Origin: CAZMXS01 sp964570325
GTDB lineage: Bacteria > Verrucomicrobiota > Kiritimatiellia > CAIQIC01 > CAZMXS01
DNA: 64,000 bases
Assembly: GCA_964570325.1 (NCBI GenBank)
Contig: CAZMXS010000018.1
Coordinates: forward strand, 1-64,000
Reading direction: 5' to 3'
Made by a program: the position numbers and the translations under genes. Below the pieces are notes generated by a model. It was not told where the DNA came from. It ran no database searches and worked only from the letters and a program-made list of their open reading frames with translations. Below are positions 57,792 through 64,000 of this stretch, piece by piece; positions within the stretch are counted from its first letter, which is position 1, and each line of letters begins with the position of its first letter.

Positions 57792-57883
57792 GGCTTCGCT
57801 CCTTTGCGGGCAGGGCCCATTAAAACGTATTACCGGCCGGCATCCTCAACATTGCCGAAGCGCAGGTCAAGCCCGCGTTGCGG

Positions 57884-59503
57884 TTAATCCTTGGCGTGGG
57901 CCGGCGCGGCCGCATACATGCCAGCCAGCAGCCGGGTGCCCAGTTCGCCGGCGCCCCGGATTTGCTTGAGCGCGGCGACCAGATCCTCCAGTTCGAGCAG
58001 CGCCTCGAGCACGATCAGCCGCGCAACCGGCTCGGCCCGCGCCGGCATGCTCAACCGGACCTCCTCCGCCTCCCGGACCAGCGAGATGACATAATGCTCC
58101 TTGCGAATCTGGTACACGTCGGCGTCCGGGCTGAGGCGGTACACAAAAAACTCCTCCTGGCGAAAGGCCGCCGCCAGATGGGCGCAGATAAAATCCGCGG
58201 CCTCCGGCGTGGGAAAAGCGATGGCGAATGATCGAATATGATTCGCGTCGCGCTCGGCCCCGGGGCGCAAACCCTCGCCCCGCTCAAAGCTCCACGCCAG
58301 CAGCGGCGGACCGAGGAAAGTCGTGATCGCGGTCATGATGATCGCCACACCAAAGACATCGCGCGGGATTGCGCCGGCGGCCAGGCCAATGCCGGCGATA
58401 ATCAGCGCCACCTCGCCGCGCGGCACCATTCCGATCCCCACCCGCAGGGCGCCCCGCAGGTTGAACTTGGTCAGCCAGGCCGGCAGGCCGCAACCCAGCA
58501 GTTTCGCCAGGATCGCGACCAGCGCGTACACCAAGCCGAACACTACGGCGCCGCGCACCGCGCGCAAATCCACCAGCATGCCCATGACGCAGAAAAACAC
58601 CGGTACCAGCGTGTTCTGCAGCCCCTGCAATTCATGCCGGATCACTTCGACCAGGTCCGTCCGCGAAAGTGACAGGCCGACAATATAGGCCCCGATGATC
58701 ATCGCCAACCCAGCCATTTCAGACATCCCCGCCAGCAACAGCGCCACCCCAAACGCGATCGAAGCCATGTTTTCCGTCGAACGTAAAAACTTCAGCAACC
58801 GCGAGAACCGCCGCGCCAGCAGCAAGCCCAACGTCGTGCCCACCACCCAGAAACCCAGCGCCTTGATTGTGATCCAGCCGATGTGGTGCCATTCGACGAA
58901 GCCATCCGCCTTTTCGACCTTCGACATGCCCACCACCACCGCCAGCAGCACGATGCCCAGCACGTCGTCGAAGACCGCGCCGGCCAAGATCGTTACGCCT
59001 TCGGGCGAATCCATCCGCCTTTTCTCGGAAAGGATCCGCACCGTAATGCCAACCGAGGTGGCCGTGGAAATGGCCCCGAGAAAAAGCGCCGCGGGGTCCA
59101 TGAACGAGTGCGCGACGCCGAACCAGCAGGCGCACCATGCACCGCCGGCGAAGGCAAAAGCCACGCCCCCCACGCCGACCACCGTGCCGATCACCGAATA
59201 GCGCAGGAAGGTCGAAAGGTCGGTTTCTAACCCGGACAGGAACAAGAGGATAATGGCGGCCAGAGTCGCGATGGCATACAACTCGGGCGTAACCGGCATT
59301 GCCGCTTCCGGCGGCGGGAACAAGGGTCCGAGCCCCAACACCGTCAGGCGCCCCAAGGCATACGGACCGATGAGCATTCCGGTGATCAGTTCGCCCAGCA
59401 CGCCGGGCAGTCGGAAAACGCGGCGCAAGACGATGCCGCCAACCCGGGCGGCAATAATAATCACGCCAAGCTGCAACACGAAGCGCAGCATCATGGCGCT
59501 CAT
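57884..59503 (-). CDS. Cation:proton antiporter (CPA2/Kef type) with a C-terminal cytoplasmic domain
   Basis: 539 residues. Residues 1 to about 405 form 12 or so membrane helices of the Na+(K+)/H+ exchanger family ('LPGVLGELITGMLIGPYAL', 'FLSGLETDLSTFL', 'GVTILAGAVFDDVLGIVLLA', 'GMVPRGEVALIIAGIGLA'). The remaining 130 residues form a soluble domain ('AIAFPTPEAADFICAHLAAA', 'KEHYVISLVREAEEVRLSM') that is not the usual TrkA-N (RCK) domain and has no name I know. It exchanges monovalent cations for protons across the inner membrane. ATG 59503 is chosen for the GGAGGT five bases upstream. It is 81 bases downstream of the EIIA gene. Confidence 0.88.
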   Translation of the reverse strand: MSAMMLRFVLQLGVIIIAARVGGIVLRRVFRLPGVLGELITGMLIGPYALGRLTVLGLGPLFPPPEAAMPVTPELYAIATLAAIILLFLSGLETDLSTFLRYSVIGTVVGVGGVAFAFAGGAWCACWFGVAHSFMDPAALFLGAISTATSVGITVRILSEKRRMDSPEGVTILAGAVFDDVLGIVLLAVVVGMSKVEKADGFVEWHHIGWITIKALGFWVVGTTLGLLLARRFSRLLKFLRSTENMASIAFGVALLLAGMSEMAGLAMIIGAYIVGLSLSRTDLVEVIRHELQGLQNTLVPVFFCVMGMLVDLRAVRGAVVFGLVYALVAILAKLLGCGLPAWLTKFNLRGALRVGIGMVPRGEVALIIAGIGLAAGAIPRDVFGVAIIMTAITTFLGPPLLAWSFERGEGLRPGAERDANHIRSFAIAFPTPEAADFICAHLAAAFRQEEFFVYRLSPDADVYQIRKEHYVISLVREAEEVRLSMPARAEPVARLIVLEALLELEDLVAALKQIRGAGELGTRLLAGMYAAAPAHAKD

Positions 59504-59584
59504 CCCGACCTCCACCTCGCCGGCGGATGGCATTACCGCCACCCTTTCCCTGCTATTCGACGTCGCCCGTGCAAACCCGACGCC

Positions 59585-60049
59585 TCAACTTTCTTTTTCG
59601 GAAAGGATGTCGAACACTTCATCTTTGGACTGGGCGGCCAGAATCCGTTCCCGGACCCGGGCATCGTCCAACTGGCGGCAGATTTCGGCCAGGAATTGAA
59701 TATGCGGGCCGGTGCGAGTGTCTGGGGAAAGGGTAATGACAAAAATATTGGACGGCTTGCCGTCGAGGGATCCGAAGTTGATTCCCTCGCGCTTGATCCC
59801 GAAAGCGGCGACCAGCGAATCTACGACATCGGTTTTACCGTGCGGGATGGCGACGCCGTTCTGCATGCCGGTGGACATTCGCTTTTCGCGATCCAACACG
59901 GCCTTCAAGGCTTCTTTGCGGGCTTTCAGATCCCGAATCCGGCCAGTGGCCATCAACAGATCCAGCAGCTCCTCAATCAAGGCCTCTTTCGCGTCGCTCT
60001 TCAACTCCAGCGCGATGGCATCCCTCGAAAGGGTCTTCTTCAGATTCAT
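59585..60049 (-). CDS. PTS EIIA domain protein (fructose/nitrogen-type)
   Basis: 154 residues, a single EIIA(Fru/Ntr) domain. The phosphoacceptor His is in 'NGVAIPHGKTDVVDSLVAAF' (about residue 70), preceded by 'LDREKRMSTGMQ' and followed by 'FVITLSPDTRTGPHIQFLAE'. No sugar-specific EIIB or EIIC follows, so this is a regulatory EIIA like PtsN, receiving phosphate from an NPr/HPr chain and acting through protein contacts. ATG 60049 has GGAG upstream and starts at the homologous part. It leads a run with the antiporter and glgP, and a second EIIA domain is encoded 2.7 kb away at 62748. Confidence 0.9.
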   Translation of the reverse strand: MNLKKTLSRDAIALELKSDAKEALIEELLDLLMATGRIRDLKARKEALKAVLDREKRMSTGMQNGVAIPHGKTDVVDSLVAAFGIKREGINFGSLDGKPSNIFVITLSPDTRTGPHIQFLAEICRQLDDARVRERILAAQSKDEVFDILSEKES

Positions 60050-60205
60050 TACCGCTCCAAGACAAAGTTCAGCATATATTGGGCGTTCGCGCCGCCGCGT
60101 CAAGACTCGACCGGCGGGAATTCGCGGTCCGGACAGGACAGCGTCATGGGCATCATGTGCATGCGGCCGGCTTGGCGAAGATTAGGCGCCGCCGCGCGGC
60201 GCGCG

Positions 60206-62554
60206 TCAGGGCCGCAAGACGCTGGTGCGATATTCCAAGCGCGCGCCGTAAAAGCGAAGACTGTTTCCCGTAGTATCAGGTTGCCAGCTGATATTGATGG
60301 AGTACATATAGGCATCGTTATCCACCGTGCCACTGAGTACGGCAGCGCCCACCGTGGCTAACACATTGGTGGAGTTTTCCGTGGAATTGGTGCTGTAGCC
60401 GCTCAATTGGGCATAACTGGTACGTTCCATTTCACGCCGCCGGAACGCGGCGCTCAACGCTACATTGCTAGCGCTGGAGTTGTCGTAATAGTAAAGGATC
60501 ATATTGGTAACCGTCACGCCGTTGGGCAAGTGAACGGGGGCCACAAAATAGAGCAAGTAGGGAGGCGTCGGCGCGCCGGCCGTGGAGCAATAGACGAACT
60601 GTCCGCCATCATAACTTGGAATTTCATCCGAACTACCCCAGGCGTACTGGAAGAGGGGCGCCGGCAGGTTCAGCGCGCCGGAGCGGGCGCTTGTATACTC
60701 ATAATCGCCTGAAGTCTCGATATCCCCGCTCACCCCCAGTTTCACGCCAGCGGAGATGTTGGTCGTGCCGATGCCCACATTGCCATTCTTGAAGTAAAAC
60801 CGATCAGCCCGCAATTCCATCCAGTCATCATGGCCCCGCTCACCGATGTAGGTGTATTCGCTATCGCCAAAGGTAAGACTGGAATTGTGGACAGAACCGG
60901 TCCACACATGCTGCGGCCCGACGTGGACATCGCCGCGCACATAGAGGGCGTTGGTCAGGCCGACGATTTGGTTGGCGCCGATATTCATAACGGTCACGCC
61001 ATCGTGTACAAAACCCAAGTCGGATTGATAACCGATCTCCGAGCCCAGATGGAGCTTTTTCCAGGGCAGCGCGGCAGTACCCAGAGTGTGAAGGTTGCTG
61101 ACCTCCGGCACGATGTTCCCGCCAACCGTCAGCGTGTCCGGCAAATTGGTGGCGCCAACGCCAACACGCGAGGTGCGGCGGTCAATGACCAGCCGCGGGC
61201 CATTGGTGGCCAGCCAGTCCTTCTCATAAAATCGCAGTTGCTCATTGGCCATGTCGTATTGAATCAACATGCCGTAAGCCGCGCGGCTGTCCTCGGCCAG
61301 CATGAGTTGTGCGCTGCCATAGTTGGGTTGGTTGGTCCCAGGCGCGACAACCAGCGTGGTTAACTGAGGATGGCCGGCCAGCACGATATCCGCGGCCAGG
61401 TTGGTCACATTCAACCCCAGCCCACGACCCGCCCGGATCAGGAACTGGTTGCTCGCGGCCGAGCCGAAATCCTCATTCTGGCTGTCGGCCCAGACAAAAC
61501 TGCCGGCATGCGCGGCCCGGGCGCGATGACCAGCCGCCAGGCTTGTGGAACCGAGCGCCGCGTTGCTAATTCCGCCGGGCACAGCGGCTCCCAGACCGGT
61601 GGCGCGGTTGTTCCGCCCACCCAACACCGCGGCGTAATCGCCAGTTGCCAGGTTGCGGTCGCCCCCGCCGATCGTAGCCGCAATCGCATTGGTTATCCGG
61701 TTGCCAACCCCGCCGCCAATGAAGCCATAGGCGCCTTCGATCGCCTGCGGCGCCGCGTCGCTGCCGCCGCCGGCGATGACTGAACCCGAGGCCGACACCG
61801 TGTTGGATACATGGCCGCCAATCAGTAACGGACTGGAAGCATCCGGCCGATAACGCATCGCGCGGCTATTGTTGACGCGGATGTCGAAGCCGTTATTGTC
61901 CACCGTGCCGATGAAGTAATCGCCCAGCGGCGCGATCGGCGTACCGGCATTGCCTTGCGCCATCCAGAATGTGTTGGTGAACGCCGGCGTGTTCAGATTG
62001 ACCGGATTGACGGCGCCGGCGGCGATTTTCGGGCCGGTCACGGCAGCCATCGCCAGGTGCGTATTGGAAATCGTCCCGCCGGCAATTTTCTCGCCGGAGA
62101 CCGCGTTATCGCGCAGCTTCGCGCGGGTCACGGCGCCATCCGCCAAGGCCAACTCGGAAATCGCGCCGTTGGTCACCCGGCTGGCGACAATGGCATAGCT
62201 GACGGCAGCCAGACGCTCGCGCGGCGCGAGCGTCTGGCCATTGATCTGCAGTTCCAGCCAGAGGGCCTGGTTGGTCAAGACAGTCGGGAAATCGCCGATT
62301 AGCGGGTTGTCACCCAACGTCGTGACATACAGCCCGTCTACCACCGGTAAGTTGCTGTCCTGCTCCAGATACTGCGCCTGCCCCGCGGTTTCCGCGTCAA
62401 AAAGCGTAAACTGAATATTGATCGTGGCGTTAACCAGATTGGTGCCGTTCAGCAATCGCCCTTGATAGTTGACCATCAGCGGCCCCTGGGCCGGCGCCGA
62501 ACTGGTAGCCAACACCCACGCAACGACTGTTACCATCTTGCTTCTTGATTTCAT
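60206..62554 (-). CDS. Secreted adhesin-like protein with NYQG N-domain and YadA-head-like repeats
   Basis: 782 residues. A signal peptide (MVTVVAWVLATSSAPAQ) is followed by the N-terminal domain shared with the tandem proteins at 28-32 kb: 'VNYQGRLLNGTNLVNAT', 'FTLFDAETAGQAQYLEQ' and 'PRERLAAVSYAIVASRV'. Residues about 225-370 contain short repeats 'GGGSDAAPQ', 'IGGGVGNRITNAIAATIGGG' and 'LGGRNNRATGLGAAVPGG', as in the left-handed beta-roll heads of trimeric autotransporter adhesins. The C-terminal domain ('HLPNGVTVTNMILYYYDNSS') differs from that of the tandem proteins. No membrane-anchor beta-barrel is visible, so how it is held at the surface is unclear. GGGAGG precedes ATG 62554. Confidence 0.8.
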   Translation of the reverse strand: MKSRSKMVTVVAWVLATSSAPAQGPLMVNYQGRLLNGTNLVNATINIQFTLFDAETAGQAQYLEQDSNLPVVDGLYVTTLGDNPLIGDFPTVLTNQALWLELQINGQTLAPRERLAAVSYAIVASRVTNGAISELALADGAVTRAKLRDNAVSGEKIAGGTISNTHLAMAAVTGPKIAAGAVNPVNLNTPAFTNTFWMAQGNAGTPIAPLGDYFIGTVDNNGFDIRVNNSRAMRYRPDASSPLLIGGHVSNTVSASGSVIAGGGSDAAPQAIEGAYGFIGGGVGNRITNAIAATIGGGDRNLATGDYAAVLGGRNNRATGLGAAVPGGISNAALGSTSLAAGHRARAAHAGSFVWADSQNEDFGSAASNQFLIRAGRGLGLNVTNLAADIVLAGHPQLTTLVVAPGTNQPNYGSAQLMLAEDSRAAYGMLIQYDMANEQLRFYEKDWLATNGPRLVIDRRTSRVGVGATNLPDTLTVGGNIVPEVSNLHTLGTAALPWKKLHLGSEIGYQSDLGFVHDGVTVMNIGANQIVGLTNALYVRGDVHVGPQHVWTGSVHNSSLTFGDSEYTYIGERGHDDWMELRADRFYFKNGNVGIGTTNISAGVKLGVSGDIETSGDYEYTSARSGALNLPAPLFQYAWGSSDEIPSYDGGQFVYCSTAGAPTPPYLLYFVAPVHLPNGVTVTNMILYYYDNSSASNVALSAAFRRREMERTSYAQLSGYSTNSTENSTNVLATVGAAVLSGTVDNDAYMYSINISWQPDTTGNSLRFYGARLEYRTSVLRP

Positions 62555-62681
62555 TCATCCCTCCCAGCGTTGTTGTGCCGCCCGTATCACCTTTAGCAAT
62601 TTGCGCGCGCCACGTAAACGCCAAACAACCGGTGGCGCACCCGGATGTTGGTCGAGGAACTGATCCAGGCGCGATGTTCGG

Positions 62682-62710
62682 TTGCATCCGCCGGGGGCGA
62701 GTGCTATAGA
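62682..62710 (+). promoter_or_regulatory. Candidate promoter for the zinc-ribbon/EIIA gene
   Basis: TTGCAT (62682-62687), 17-base spacer, TATAGA (62705-62710). Transcription would start near 62717, 31 bases before the proposed TTG start. Confidence 0.5.
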
Positions 62711-62735
62711 TATGCGCTGTCGTTTCCCCGACACC

Positions 62736-62750
62736 AAGGAGCGCAACTTG
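62736..62750 (+). promoter_or_regulatory. Ribosome-binding site deciding a TTG start
   Basis: AAGGAG (62736-62741) lies six bases before TTG 62748. The next in-frame ATG (62808) has no such site, and an upstream in-frame ATG (62712) lies upstream of the predicted transcription start, so the TTG is the best initiation codon. Confidence 0.6.
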
Positions 62751-63644
62751 AATTCGACCCAGAATACGCCGCCGGCCGCGCCGGCGGATCAGCCCAAACG
62801 GGGCACCATGCACCGGATTATCAACCACATGATCCAACTTCAGGAACTGGCTGTGGCCCGCGCCCAGCAAGAAGCGTCCATGCCCGGCGCCCGTCTGGCG
62901 CAACTCGACGCCTCAATCCAGACGCTGGCCGGCGAGTTGCCGCCGGACATCTACGCGCAGTTCCATAAGATTGAAAAGCGCGGGCAACTGGCGATCGTCC
63001 CCGTTGCCAACGGCGTCTGCTCTGCCTGCGGCATGACGCTGCCCGTGAGCCTGATCCACGCGGTGCACGCCGCCGAGCGCATCCACCAGTGCCCGACCTG
63101 CGCGCGGTTGCTATATTACCCGGAAAGTTTGCCCCGCAACATCCGCAAAAGCCAGCGGCGCAGCGAACCGCCCAAGGTCGGTATCGAACGCTTTTCCTCC
63201 CAGGAGCTGATGATCCCGCAACTGAGTTCCAACGACCGCGACGAGGTGATTGCCGAGTTGTGCGCCCGGATGGAGGGCGAAGGATTCGTGGATAACGGCC
63301 AGCGCTTGATCGAGCAAGCGCTGCGGCGCGAAGCCATCATCAGCACGGCCGTCGAGCACGGCGTAGCCTTCCCGCATGTCCGCGGCGTCGAAGGCGGCGG
63401 TCTGACCCTCGCGCTCGGGCTGCACAAGAAGGGGATCAAATTCAACCCGAATTCGAAAAACCTGACGCGGATCGTGTTCTTTATGGTCATTCCAACCGCC
63501 GCCAGCGCGTTCTATCTCAAGCTGCTTGCCGGTCTGTCCTCCACTTTCCAGAAGGAAGAGGCGCGCGAGAAACTCTTCGAGGCGGAGACGCCCGAAAAGT
63601 TGTGGAAAATGCTGATCCGCGTGACGAAGTCCGCGATCCAGTAG
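62748..63644 (+). CDS. Zinc-ribbon - PTS EIIA(Ntr-type) fusion protein
   Basis: 298 residues from TTG 62748. Residues about 20-85 are a short helical region ('MIQLQELAVARAQQEASM'); residues 80-130 form a C4 zinc ribbon with Cys91, Cys94, Cys115 and Cys118 ('GVCSACGMTLPVSLIHAV', 'HQCPTCARLLYYPE'), as in CdsZ-type proteins. Residues about 155-298 are an EIIA domain with the phosphoacceptor His210 in 'HGVAFPHVRGVEGGG' and 'VFFMVIPTAASAFYLKLLAG'. Zinc ribbons of this kind contact RNA polymerase-like or nucleic-acid targets, while EIIA domains relay phosphate state, so the fusion suggests a regulator whose output depends on PTS phosphorylation. It is monocistronic and divergent from the adhesin-like gene. 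Confidence 0.87.
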   Translation: MNSTQNTPPAAPADQPKRGTMHRIINHMIQLQELAVARAQQEASMPGARLAQLDASIQTLAGELPPDIYAQFHKIEKRGQLAIVPVANGVCSACGMTLPVSLIHAVHAAERIHQCPTCARLLYYPESLPRNIRKSQRRSEPPKVGIERFSSQELMIPQLSSNDRDEVIAELCARMEGEGFVDNGQRLIEQALRREAIISTAVEHGVAFPHVRGVEGGGLTLALGLHKKGIKFNPNSKNLTRIVFFMVIPTAASAFYLKLLAGLSSTFQKEEAREKLFEAETPEKLWKMLIRVTKSAIQ

Positions 63645-63725
63645 AACAGCTCCAAGTTTAAGGTTCGGCAGCCACCTGGCTGTTGCGCCTTGAAAACTCG
63701 GAACCTTGACCACGGAACTTTGAAC

Positions 63726-64000
63726 TTACTTCAGCAGCAGTTCCGGCGGCGGGGTTTTGGCATGCACTACCCGGCCATCCGTGTACAGGATGTGATAACA
63801 GTTCAGATGCGGGGGGGGCACTTCGCGGGACAAGGCGTTGAGTTCGACCAGCATCCATTCGGGTTTCTGCCCGCTCATTTGCTTGCGGCCGTTGAGCTTG
63901 ACATTCCACAGATACGACAGGCCCGTGTCCCGATAGAGTTTGGGCGTGGCGGGGCAGATAAAGTCATCCGCCTCGGCGCCGTAAGGGGCAAGCACCACGA
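63726..64000 (-). CDS. C-terminal part of an H-X9-DG pseudopilin-like protein (runs off the window)
   Basis: The last 91 codons of a gene entering from the right edge. 'DDFICPATPKLYRDTGLSYL' followed by 'WNVKLNGRK' and 'HLNCYHILYTDGRVVHAK' contain the H-X9-DG motif (His, nine residues, Asp-Gly) that ends the type II-secretion-like pseudopilins (DUF1559-related) abundant in PVC bacteria. Those proteins start with a prepilin methylation site that would lie outside the window. It converges on the zinc-ribbon/EIIA gene with 81 bases between them. Confidence 0.6.
   Translation of the reverse strand, partial: VVLAPYGAEADDFICPATPKLYRDTGLSYLWNVKLNGRKQMSGQKPEWMLVELNALSREVPPPHLNCYHILYTDGRVVHAKTPPPELLLK

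Noticed and set aside
55557..57887. A plus-strand frame of about 776 codons opposite glgP
   Set aside because: Exact antisense shadow of glycogen phosphorylase; the product has the skewed Val/Asp/His/Leu composition of a mirrored codon frame.
60206..62554. Prophage tail fibre
   Set aside because: The NYQG and beta-roll repeats resemble fibres, but the protein has a signal peptide and no phage structural, lysis or integrase gene is nearby.
1..64000. CRISPR arrays, insertion sequences or integrated elements
   Set aside because: No regularly spaced repeats, transposase or integrase motifs, or tRNA-flanking direct repeats were found by reading both strands.

Overview
The window reads as a chromosomal segment of a GC-rich Gram-negative bacterium of the PVC superphylum, most likely Kiritimatiellota/Verrucomicrobiota. 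This is an inference from gene content: large Thr/Asn-rich secreted proteins with LamG, FG-GAP and SHD1-type domains, a family of secreted proteins opening with a 'NYQG ... PRQRFLSxPYA' domain, an H-X9-DG pseudopilin-like fragment at the right edge, and a zinc-ribbon/PTS-EIIA fusion. No rRNA, CRISPR array, prophage or insertion sequence was seen. Two tRNA genes are present, both glycine isoacceptors (GCC and TCC).

Layout. (1) 0-6.8 kb: a phospholipase-D-like secreted protein; a family 2 glycosyltransferase coupled to a UDP-glucose 4-epimerase gene broken by an in-frame TAA; and a tightly overlapping minus-strand operon for nucleotide-activated heptose (SDR epimerase, nucleotidyltransferase, heptose kinase, GmhA). 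(2) 7.0-9.9 kb: xylA-xylB. (3) 10.0-16.0 kb: a lipid-tail modification operon (desaturase, DUF1295 protein, two cyclopropane-synthase-like methyltransferases, an FAD oxidoreductase), in which the last gene fuses DUF1365 to a Cfa domain. (4) 16.3-33.6 kb: an 8-gene minus-strand block of secreted proteins of unknown function, including a 2,955-residue LamG/helical giant and three tandem paralogues. This is the best candidate for an undescribed system. (5) 33.8-37.8 kb: a YgeW-type carbamoyltransferase, an orphan malonate-decarboxylase alpha subunit and a nitrilase-family amidohydrolase. (6) 38-44.6 kb: an alpha/beta hydrolase, tRNA-Gly, a multi-PAS hybrid histidine kinase, tsaD and a C-terminal processing protease. 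(7) 44.8-51.3 kb: two TPR membrane proteins, a solitary AbiEi-like regulator, and a signalling module of two cyclic-nucleotide-domain proteins (one a histidine kinase) divergent from a REC-PAS-PocR protein. (8) 51.4-60.0 kb: a triple-discoidin glycosidase-like protein, then a minus-strand run of PTS EIIA, cation/proton antiporter and glycogen phosphorylase. (9) 60.2-64 kb: a secreted adhesin-like relative of the block-4 proteins, the zinc-ribbon/EIIA fusion, and the 3' part of a pseudopilin-like gene.

How the parts fit. The surface-sugar genes, the secreted block, the adhesin-like protein and the lipid operon all point to envelope remodelling. Xylose isomerase/kinase, the glycosidase-like protein, glycogen phosphorylase and two EIIA proteins point to carbohydrate use under phosphotransfer control. 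Several genes have a plausible -10 box only 5-9 bases before the ATG and no Shine-Dalgarno, which suggests leaderless transcripts. The broken galE and a suspected frameshift at the left edge could be real gene decay or assembly error.
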